This document shows, one piece after another, positions 1-6,060 of a stretch of 30,327 bases of DNA. The position numbers and the translations under genes are program-made. This stretch comes from Pseudomonadota bacterium (GTDB lineage Bacteria; Pseudomonadota; Gammaproteobacteria; UBA6186; Azoamicaceae). How positions within the stretch are numbered: position 1 is the first letter of the stretch; each line of letters starts with the position of its first letter. The notes under the pieces were generated by a model. It was not told the DNA's origin, made no database searches, and worked only from the letters and a program-made list of their open reading frames with translations. The stretch lies in the NCBI GenBank assembly GCA_021848375.1, contig JAJZUR010000003.1, forward strand, positions 1 through 30,327, given 5' to 3'.

Positions 1-2
1 AG

Positions 3-65
3 GATGTGAGGGTTGACCGGGATGGTCCCGTCACATATACCGAGATTTTGGCACACTCTTGTTAA
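3..65 (+). CDS. possible C-terminal end of a gene entering from the left
   Basis: Frame 3 is open from the window edge to a TAA at 63-65 and reads as 20 protein-like residues ending TYTEILAHSC. If real, it ends 7 bases before the convergent DUF1284 gene, a normal tail-to-tail spacing. I cannot assign a family from so short a piece, and 20 open codons can occur by chance, so support is weak. The imperfect palindrome at 4-36 (ATGTGA/TCACAT arms) would then lie in coding sequence. Confidence 0.35.
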   Translation, partial: DVRVDRDGPVTYTEILAHSC

Positions 66-72
66 TTAGTAT

Positions 73-474
73 TTACGAAATTAATAATTCTTTTAAAGCA
101 GATTCACACACACCATATGCCTTCCACTGACATCCTTCACAGGCTGCATGAAAAGCGTTGATCGTCATTTTTTCTTTGATCAACGCTTTAGCTGCTGTCC
201 AATCGATGACTTGTTTATCTTCTAAGCCTAAAATTTCTTGATGTGCGTTATCTAATTTTTCAATAAAGGCTTGTTTTTCGCATAACTTTTCGTTGGTTTG
301 GCGTGGACAAGCGCCACAAATACTATCGATATGTTTAGTCACTTGGATTTTCGTGTGGGGATCAGCCCTTAATTGCTCAACAATTTTTTTGTAGTTTCGG
401 ACAAAGGAAAGAGAATATCCCTTTCCTTTAAAACCAAGAGTGCACATAAAATGGTGCGGACGAAATTCAATCAT
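73..474 (-). CDS. DUF1284 (COG3543-like) cysteine-rich protein
   Basis: This is a 133-residue protein that starts MIEFRPHHFMC, matching the conserved RPHHxxC opening of the DUF1284 family. It carries several paired cysteines: CGAC in the middle, a single Cys after it, and CEGC with a further Cys near the C-terminus. The pattern suggests a metal or Fe-S site, but the family has no established function. The frame stays open upstream to 615, but that longer start would run far into bioY. The ATG at 472-474 places the family motif at the N-terminus. It lacks a clear Shine-Dalgarno and begins 22 bases after the bioY stop, so translational coupling to bioY in one operon is likely. Family assignment is fairly sure; role unknown. 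Confidence 0.8.
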   Translation of the reverse strand: MIEFRPHHFMCTLGFKGKGYSLSFVRNYKKIVEQLRADPHTKIQVTKHIDSICGACPRQTNEKLCEKQAFIEKLDNAHQEILGLEDKQVIDWTAAKALIKEKMTINAFHAACEGCQWKAYGVCESALKELLIS

Positions 475-496
475 CGATGAAAACGCTGAACACGCA

Positions 497-1051
497 TCAA
501 TTGAATATTTTACCCAGTTTGATATAACGAACGGATAGCGAAAGCAATAGGATTTTAAAGATCCCAGGCAAAATAAAGGGAATAAATCCAACGACAATCG
601 CTTGTTGAAATCCAACGAAATGGCTTAAATGCAATAGCCCAAAGACATAAATAAGAACAGTGCCAATAAGACAATTTAATGCCATAAGGAAAAAGTTGTC
701 ATTACTGAGATATTTTCGCAAATTACTCATGGTCACTATCGCCAGCAAATATCCAACTAAATAACCTCCGGTTGTGCCAAGAAATACCGAAATTCCAGAA
801 CGGAAATTGGCAAATACCGGAGCTCCCATCGCGCCCAAGGTTAAATACAATAAAATAGATTGTATCGCTGGCTTTCGCTCCATCGTGAGCGCAACCAACA
901 TCACCCCAAAAGTGCCCAAGGTAATGGGTACAGGTTCTAAGGGAATACTAATTTGTACAGTTAAGCATAATAAAAATGTGCCCCATAAGGTATAAACAAC
1001 ATCACTAAAACGCGCTTTAGATTTTACTTCTGAACTCTCTTTGCTTAACAT
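497..1051 (-). CDS. bioY: biotin transporter BioY
   Basis: This is a 184-residue integral membrane protein, the biotin-binding S component of an ECF-type vitamin transporter located in the inner membrane. BioY hallmarks visible are a cytoplasmic N-terminus, the conserved VPITLGTFGVML segment near residues 40-50, the GAPVFA and GGYLVGYLLA segments, and about six hydrophobic helices. The length is normal for the family. An AGGGG ribosome-binding site precedes the ATG at 1049-1051. No ATPase (BioM) or EcfT (BioN) partner lies beside it, so it either works alone, as reported for some BioY proteins, or uses a module encoded elsewhere. It is probably repressed by BirA through the operator at 1131-1163. 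Confidence 0.93.
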   Translation of the reverse strand: MLSKESSEVKSKARFSDVVYTLWGTFLLCLTVQISIPLEPVPITLGTFGVMLVALTMERKPAIQSILLYLTLGAMGAPVFANFRSGISVFLGTTGGYLVGYLLAIVTMSNLRKYLSNDNFFLMALNCLIGTVLIYVFGLLHLSHFVGFQQAIVVGFIPFILPGIFKILLLSLSVRYIKLGKIFN

Positions 1052-1107
1052 AGCGATCCCCTATTTTGAAGTAACCCTTGATTCAGTACGACAAACAGAT
1101 AAAACCG

Positions 1108-1163
1108 ATCTTAAATAAATCCCTCTTTTATTGTCAACTATTATTTTAGATTGTTGTTTACAA
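1108..1163 (-). promoter_or_regulatory. bioY promoter overlapped by a BirA-like biotin operator
   Basis: On the minus strand the site reads TTGTAAACA - 15 bases - AGTTGACAA (1163 to 1131). It matches the known BirA consensus TTGTAAACC-N14/15-GGTTTACAA at most positions and has the right spacing. The proximal half-site contains a perfect -35 hexamer TTGACA (1132-1137), followed after 18 bases by a -10-like TAAGAT (1108-1113). The start would be near 1101, leaving a 50-base leader to bioY. An operator covering the -35 box implies repression when biotin is plentiful. BirA itself is not in the window. Confidence 0.75.
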
Positions 1164-1179
1164 TATGGCTAATAGTAAG

Positions 1180-1686
1180 TCAATTAACCCTTTGGTGACT
1201 ATTAAAAACAGTTTCTGAAATATAATCCTTATTCGGTCCTGTGGTTTCATAGGTTAATGTAAACGTTGTAAAATCAGTTTCAGAGTTTGCGAGTTTAAAA
1301 TGATAATAAGCCTTATAAAAATCTTTCCCGCATAAATGATCGCCTTTGGCGATAATGATAGCTGCTTCATCTTTTTCTAATACAAGATTTTGAAATGCCA
1401 GCAAGTAAAATAAACCTACATTTTTCCCGTTTTCTGAAAAATGTTTTCTAATTTCATCTTGTTTAGCATCATAGCTATATAAATATTCTCGATGGATCTG
1501 CAATTTTTGGCCAAGCTGATTAACCAATTCGCCTTTTTCTTGGTAATGCAGAACCTCAGGCTGCAAATGGGTAATCGAAGCTAATCCTTTAACTGAACCC
1601 AAAAATTCACCAGATGAACGATTTGTTAATGTTCTTTGAAATTTCCAAGTTCCGGCAAGTCGCTTAAAAATTTCATAACGTTTCAT
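1180..1686 (-). CDS. DUF6314-like protein
   Basis: This is a soluble protein of 168 residues. The layout fits DUF6314: an N-terminal LAGTWKFQR segment (residues ~10-18), then GSVKGLASI, an E-x-G stretch, a Tyr-rich REYLYSYD segment, GDHLCGKDFYKAYYHF (a His/Cys/Asp/Tyr group) near 120-135, and a C-terminal TTGPNKDYISETVF motif. The family looks like a lipocalin-like small-molecule barrel, but no function is established. I chose the ATG at 1684-1686 because it has an AAGGTG ribosome-binding site and starts where the family starts; the frame is open 27 codons further upstream. It sits downstream of nothing obvious on its strand and upstream of the bioY promoter. Confidence 0.65.
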   Translation of the reverse strand: MKRYEIFKRLAGTWKFQRTLTNRSSGEFLGSVKGLASITHLQPEVLHYQEKGELVNQLGQKLQIHREYLYSYDAKQDEIRKHFSENGKNVGLFYLLAFQNLVLEKDEAAIIIAKGDHLCGKDFYKAYYHFKLANSETDFTTFTLTYETTGPNKDYISETVFNSHQRVN

Positions 1687-1851
1687 TAAACACCTTATAT
1701 TTTCCAGAGAGTATGGCCGTTGCCCCATTTTGCTTGTAACTCCATCACAGCAAAGTAAGGACCTCAATACACACCAACAAAAGCCAGATTATTCCAAGCA
1801 GGATGAAATGTACATTTATATAATATTAAGGGTTGTAGCTGAATAGGGCGA

Positions 1852-1879
1852 ACAGGGCCGGCACAGAGACCGGCCCTGT
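1852..1879. repeat. perfect GC-rich stem-loop, 10-bp arms
   Basis: Arms ACAGGGCCGG (1852-1861) and CCGGCCCTGT (1870-1879) enclose an 8-base loop. Neither side has a T-run, so it is not a standard intrinsic terminator. The GC content contrasts strongly with the AT-rich surroundings. It may be an extragenic palindrome or a barrier at the end of the desaturase transcript. Confidence 0.6.
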
Positions 1880-1935
1880 CACATGTTGCAAACAATTCGA
1901 ATTAATGAATTTTATTATTTTTTAAAAATGTTTGT

Positions 1936-1970
1936 GGTATACCCTTACCCGCTACGGGAGAGGGTACACC
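1936..1970. repeat. REP-like extragenic palindrome
   Basis: Arms of about 16 bases (1936-1951 and 1955-1970, loop CTA) pair with three mismatches. On the minus strand it contains ACCCTCTCCCG and CGGGTAAGGGT, the CCCTCNCCC-type motif common in proteobacterial extragenic repeats. It begins 18 bases beyond the desaturase stop, a typical REP position, and may protect the mRNA 3' end. Confidence 0.6.
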
Positions 1971-1988
1971 AAAGGGTCCGGTGAGGGC

Positions 1989-3176
1989 TTAAGCAGGCTG
2001 CAGGGTCGTATAACCCTTAAGGTAATCCGCAAACTCTTTTAATTTTTGGATCCCAGTTGCTTCTGCTTGTTGACACCATTCTTGCAAGGCATCAATTAAT
2101 TCCTTTTGAGAATCCGTCGTTCGGTTCCAAATGGATTTTAATTGTTCCCCAAACTGATGCACCACTTGTAAGATGCGATTTTTTTCAAGATAATTTTCTA
2201 GGCTTTGACGCCCTGCATCATCAAGTAAACAATTAGCTCGAATAAGCGCTGGCTTTACTTGTTCTAATAAATCACGTTCCGCTGGTAACGCTTTTTCTGT
2301 TTCTTGCCTGAATAATGGTAAAATAACCGATTTCGAATATGTTGTCATCACTTGAATACGATTGCTTAAAAGCGCGCGTAACCCTTCGGCATCAATTTGT
2401 TTTTTACCGGCAACAATGGTCGGGGTCGGTACTACCCGTTTTACTTTTGCAAGACCAAGCGCCATCAAGATCCGAATATATAACCAACCAATATCAAACT
2501 CCCACCACTTGACCGATAATTTAGCAGAAGTTGGATAGGTGTGGTGATTGTTGTGGAGTTCTTCACCACCTATCAAAATTCCCCACGGTACAATGTTCGT
2601 TGCCGCATCTTCACATTCAAAATTACGATATCCCCAATAATGCCCAATTCCATTAATGACACCAGCAGCAAAGAGCGGGATCCACGCCATTTGAATAGCG
2701 CAGATGGTTAAACCCGGCACACCAAATAAAATCAAATCAATTGCCAGCATGATCAAAACCCCTCTTCCAGAATAGGGGGTATAAATATGCCGCTCTAACC
2801 AATCATCTGGAGTTCCTTGACCATAACGTTCTAAGGTTTCTTTATTTTTTGCTTCTTTTCTATAAAGTTCTGCGCCTTCCCAAAACACTTTGGGTAAACC
2901 TAAAACCTGGGGGCTATGCGGATCTTCTGCGGTTTCGCACTTAGCATGATGCTTACGATGGATAGCAGCCCAGGCTTTGGTTTCCATTCCGGTCGTTAAC
3001 CACAACCATAGCCGAAAAAAGTGACTGATAGCTGGATGTAAAACCAAAGCTCTATGCGCTTGCGCTCGATGTAGAAAAATCGTGACGCTGGCAATCGTGA
3101 TATGCGTAAAAACCAGGGTTATAACAATATAGCCCCACCACGGCAAATCTAAAAGACCATAAAACATAAGCGACAC
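1989..3176 (-). CDS. acyl-CoA/lipid delta-9-type fatty acid desaturase
   Basis: This is a 395-residue membrane di-iron desaturase that puts double bonds into saturated acyl chains. The three histidine boxes are complete: HRAQAH (36-41), HRKHH (73-77) and HNNHH (about 208-212). Hydrophobic helices lie at about 13-33 and 142-180. About 130 residues after the catalytic part form a soluble, mostly helical tail, as in proteobacterial DesA/OLE1-like enzymes of about 390 residues. A GGAGG ribosome-binding site precedes the ATG. It diverges from the ABC operon across a 111-base spacer with nested inverted repeats, which could hold the operator for a lipid-responsive repressor. Family is certain; substrate (acyl-CoA or phospholipid) is not. 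Confidence 0.92.
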   Translation of the reverse strand: MSLMFYGLLDLPWWGYIVITLVFTHITIASVTIFLHRAQAHRALVLHPAISHFFRLWLWLTTGMETKAWAAIHRKHHAKCETAEDPHSPQVLGLPKVFWEGAELYRKEAKNKETLERYGQGTPDDWLERHIYTPYSGRGVLIMLAIDLILFGVPGLTICAIQMAWIPLFAAGVINGIGHYWGYRNFECEDAATNIVPWGILIGGEELHNNHHTYPTSAKLSVKWWEFDIGWLYIRILMALGLAKVKRVVPTPTIVAGKKQIDAEGLRALLSNRIQVMTTYSKSVILPLFRQETEKALPAERDLLEQVKPALIRANCLLDDAGRQSLENYLEKNRILQVVHQFGEQLKSIWNRTTDSQKELIDALQEWCQQAEATGIQKLKEFADYLKGYTTLQPA

Positions 3177-3287
3177 CTCCGATTACTTGCAGTGTACTAG
3201 ACTCTCAAGCCCCTTACTAGAGAGGTAATCAACTAACTTTTAACCTTACCTCTCGCCTTCTCTCTCTAGTGACTATACTTTGACTCA
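3177..3287. promoter_or_regulatory. divergent control region with nested inverted repeats
   Basis: Two overlapping 9-bp perfect inverted repeats are present: GAGAGGTAA (3220-3228) with TTACCTCTC (3246-3254), and ACTAGAGAG (3216-3224) with CTCTCTAGT (3262-3270). A -10-like TATACT at 3274-3279 points rightward and would start transcription at about 3286, one or two bases before the ABC-ATPase ATG. I found no convincing -35 for either direction. Confidence 0.5.
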
Positions 3288-3962
3288 ATGATGACACAAG
3301 ATCTGGTAACTGTAAAAAATGTGAGTTACGGCTACCCAACGCAAGGGATGCAAAGAGCTCTGAGCTTTACCGTGCGCCGAGGCGAATGCATGGCATTGAT
3401 TGGTGCAAATGGCAGCGGAAAAACAACGACCCTGAACTTATTGGCGGGTTTGCTTCGACCACAGCGCGGTGAAGTTTTGATCCAAGGAATTAATATTCAT
3501 ACCCACCCACGAAGAGCCAAATTGCATCTCGGCTTCCTACCCGATTTTTTACCACTTTATCTTGATCTCACGGTAATGGAATACCTCAGCTTTATTGCTA
3601 AGCTTCGACAAATCCCTAAACTAAAAAGAAAAGATGCCATTGCCGAAACGATTGAACAACTTAATCTAGCACCTTATCGTCAATATTTAATTGGTCGATT
3701 ATCTAAAGGCTTAAAGCAACGCGTCGGACTTGCACAAGCCATTTTGCACCGTCCCTCTGTCCTTCTACTCGATGAACCCACGCAAGGGTTGGATACTATA
3801 CACATCGAAATATTTCAAGAACTATTAAAAAATTATAAAAAAAACGCTGCCATTATCCTTTCTACCCATTATCTAAACGAAGTGGAGGGAATTTTAGATC
3901 ATGCCCTACAATTTAACAGCGAAGGGATAACATCGTATGATTTACACCATTGCACAACATGA
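3288..3962 (+). CDS. ABC transporter ATP-binding protein (GldA-like)
   Basis: This 224-residue ATPase subunit powers the membrane protein encoded next. It has Walker A GANGSGKTT (39-47), a signature LSKGLKQR, Walker B LLLDEPTQGLD and a switch His in STHYLNE. It resembles the GldA/ABC-2 export ATPases (NatA/CcmA class), although it is short and ends soon after the His-switch. Two ATGs stand in tandem (3288 and 3291) and no Shine-Dalgarno precedes them. With TATACT only 9 bases upstream, the mRNA may be leaderless. Its last 26 bases overlap the permease gene, so the two are coupled. Confidence 0.9.
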   Translation: MMTQDLVTVKNVSYGYPTQGMQRALSFTVRRGECMALIGANGSGKTTTLNLLAGLLRPQRGEVLIQGINIHTHPRRAKLHLGFLPDFLPLYLDLTVMEYLSFIAKLRQIPKLKRKDAIAETIEQLNLAPYRQYLIGRLSKGLKQRVGLAQAILHRPSVLLLDEPTQGLDTIHIEIFQELLKNYKKNAAIILSTHYLNEVEGILDHALQFNSEGITSYDLHHCTT

Positions 3963-4701
3963 ATTGGTAAAACTGTTTAAAACCGGGAAAATTTGGCAAT
4001 TACTAGCACTTTGCCAATTTATTTTAGGACTTATTTTCTATTGGCTAATGGAAGAATTTTTATTTAAAAGCCAAAATTTACTGCTTGAAAACACACGTTC
4101 GGTAGGGATCACGGAGGAAGTGATCCACCCGCTATTTGCTTGGGCCGCCTTATTTTTCTTTTTCATTACGCCACTGCTTGCCACTCAGTGCGTTACTCAA
4201 GAACGTAAAACCCATACTTTGGATCTTTATTTAACATCCCCTCTTTCATCTCTTGAGATAGTGATGGGTAAGTTTATTGGGATTTTTTTGGGTGAGATCT
4301 TTCTCCTATTGCCAGTGCTTATTATGCCTCTTCTGATTACGTTAAATGATCATTTAGATATAGGACAATTCATTTCTGGACTATTTGGCCTCATATTGCT
4401 GCTAGGTGCTACATTAAGCTTGGGTATTTTTGTCTCTAGCCTGGCAAAAGAACCCTTTATTTCAACCTTGGTGATTTTTATCTCGTTATTATTGTTAACC
4501 GCGTTGGAATGGACAGCCCATTTTTTAACACCCAGCCTGCAATGGATCGCGGAGCTAGCTTTGCTCCACCATTGTCAAAACTTTTTATCCGGGATCATCA
4601 ATACCCAGGATATAATCTACTACGTTTTCTTTACTGTCCTTTTTCTAAGTCTCGGGGCATTTCGGTTAAATAAAGAATCCTACTTTAAGAGAAGCACATG
4701 A
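3937..4701 (+). CDS. ABC-2 family permease (GldF-like)
   Basis: This 254-residue inner-membrane protein has about six hydrophobic helices. The typical GldF/NosY opening is present: an amphipathic IAQHELVKLFKTGK segment that couples to the ATPase, then the first helix at about 19-38. A conserved-looking ATQCVTQERKTHTLDLYLTSPLS loop-type segment follows near residue 88, where QERKxxTLDLLLTSPLS is characteristic of the family. It starts 26 bases inside the ATPase gene and overlaps the next gene by 4 bases (ATGA), a tight operon. Substrate is unknown. Homologues are named for gliding motility in Bacteroidetes but also occur in non-gliding bacteria. Confidence 0.88.
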   Translation: MIYTIAQHELVKLFKTGKIWQLLALCQFILGLIFYWLMEEFLFKSQNLLLENTRSVGITEEVIHPLFAWAALFFFFITPLLATQCVTQERKTHTLDLYLTSPLSSLEIVMGKFIGIFLGEIFLLLPVLIMPLLITLNDHLDIGQFISGLFGLILLLGATLSLGIFVSSLAKEPFISTLVIFISLLLLTALEWTAHFLTPSLQWIAELALLHHCQNFLSGIINTQDIIYYVFFTVLFLSLGAFRLNKESYFKRST

Positions 4702-5975
4702 AAAACGTAAAACCCGGTTTTTTCATGGTTATATTTTTACTCGCCTTACTAGGATACCAACATCCGATAGAATTTGACGTCACTGAAAACAAAACCAATA
4801 GTTTGAGCAAAAACAGCCGCGAAATATTATCAAAATTATCTGAACCTCTGAAGGTAGATTTTTTTACGGCTGATCGCAATATGCAACGAAGTGTAAGTTC
4901 AATCATTGAACTTTTCCAAAAAGAAAATAAAAATATCAACTTTGACGTACATTACACTGCCCTTGATCCACAAGAAAAGTTAAAACTGGGAATTCAAACC
5001 AATCACAACTTGGTATTAACCTATGAAAATCGCAAAAAGGCCATCGATTTAAATCTTGCGAAATGGAATGAACTTGTCTTTTCTAACTTAATCTATCAAA
5101 TTTTGCAAGAAAAAGAACAATGGATTATTTTCTTATCTGGACATGGCGAACTAAACCCCGTCGGTGTTGAAAATCAAAATTTAAGCTTATTAACAACCGA
5201 GCTTAAAAGTAAAGGATTAAAGGTTGCAGCGTTAAATTTAGGAGACATCGGCATTATTCCTGATAATACTCAATTGTTGATCATAGCTGCCCCGAAAACA
5301 GCATATCTATCGCAAGAAATGAGCCAAATTATGACATATTTAAAGCATGGCGGACATTTGCTATGGCTATACAATCCTAACGCTCCCGCTGGATTTGAAC
5401 CATTGGCTAAAGCTTTGGGGATCCAAATCCAAACCAAAACAATTATCGATCCTAAATCGCATCAGATGGGGACACCCCACCCTGCCATGACTATTATAAA
5501 TCGATACCCAGCACATCCAATCACCGAAACATTAGAAAGTCTAACGGTTTTTCCCTTTGCTGCCCCAATCATTGCAACCGAAAATGACATGGGTTATGAG
5601 ATAAAGCCGCTCTTAACCACCAACAATGCTACACACTTGGAAGGAAAAGCTGGTGCTCGCCAATCGTTTACGATAGGGGTAACCCTTACCAAGGGGGCTC
5701 AACGTATCGTGGTACTCGGCAATAGCCATTTTCTAAGCAATGCCCATCTACAAAGCTATGGCAATTTAACCTTGGCCACTCGCCTTTTTGACTGGTTAAA
5801 TGAAAACGAACCGTTTATGATTCAGGATAGACACCCCACTGTTGATCCTTCTTTTACCCAAAACGTCTTTACCAAAGTCACTTTGCAGATCCTCTTTCCC
5901 TATGTATGTTCTCTTGGATATCTTTTGATCGGGTGGTACATCAAACGAAACAGATATAAGAAATATCTTTTATAA
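4698..5975 (+). CDS. GldG-like auxiliary protein of the ABC transporter
   Basis: This is a 425-residue protein with one N-terminal helix (about 8-20), a large domain predicted outside the cytoplasm, and one C-terminal helix (about 398-416). This is the GldG/DUF4350-type layout. Visible family features are the DVTENKTNSLSKNSREIL segment after the first helix, where such proteins read as D-T-x-x-x-x-x-S-L-S, the LSGHGE motif at about 149-154, and the LIIAAP and LKHGGHLLWL segments of the GATase-like fold. It completes an ATPase-permease-auxiliary trio. The ATG overlaps the permease stop by 4 bases. Role within the transporter is inferred from homologues only. Confidence 0.85.
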   Translation: MKNVKPGFFMVIFLLALLGYQHPIEFDVTENKTNSLSKNSREILSKLSEPLKVDFFTADRNMQRSVSSIIELFQKENKNINFDVHYTALDPQEKLKLGIQTNHNLVLTYENRKKAIDLNLAKWNELVFSNLIYQILQEKEQWIIFLSGHGELNPVGVENQNLSLLTTELKSKGLKVAALNLGDIGIIPDNTQLLIIAAPKTAYLSQEMSQIMTYLKHGGHLLWLYNPNAPAGFEPLAKALGIQIQTKTIIDPKSHQMGTPHPAMTIINRYPAHPITETLESLTVFPFAAPIIATENDMGYEIKPLLTTNNATHLEGKAGARQSFTIGVTLTKGAQRIVVLGNSHFLSNAHLQSYGNLTLATRLFDWLNENEPFMIQDRHPTVDPSFTQNVFTKVTLQILFPYVCSLGYLLIGWYIKRNRYKKYLL

Positions 5976-6060
5976 TAGGTCGTTATTTGCTGTTAAGCTA
6001 AATACCTTCTACACTTTAACTAAATAAATGGCTGAGTTTATAATATCTTGGAGTTTGACA

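Larger units (their letters stand above)
1687..1988. other. intergenic region with palindromes between desaturase and DUF6314-like gene
   Basis: I see no gene in these 302 bases. They hold a 12-base perfect palindrome AAATGTACATTT at 1806-1817 next to a TATATAATATT stretch, a perfect 10-bp hairpin at 1852-1879, and a REP-like palindrome at 1936-1970 just behind the desaturase stop. The first palindrome could be an operator for the leftward DUF6314-like gene, but no convincing -35 box accompanies it. Confidence 0.5.

Noticed and set aside
4..36. Imperfect palindrome ATGTGA...TCACAT at the window start as a terminator
   Set aside because: No T-run follows, the pairing needs a bulge, and the sequence may be the coding end of an incoming gene.
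475..615. Longer N-terminus for the DUF1284 protein, starting at 615
   Set aside because: It would overlap bioY by more than 100 bases, and the family motif RPHHxxC begins right after the ATG at 474.
774..995. Plus-strand open frame inside bioY
   Set aside because: Antisense to a clear BioY coding sequence; no start signal or family resemblance.
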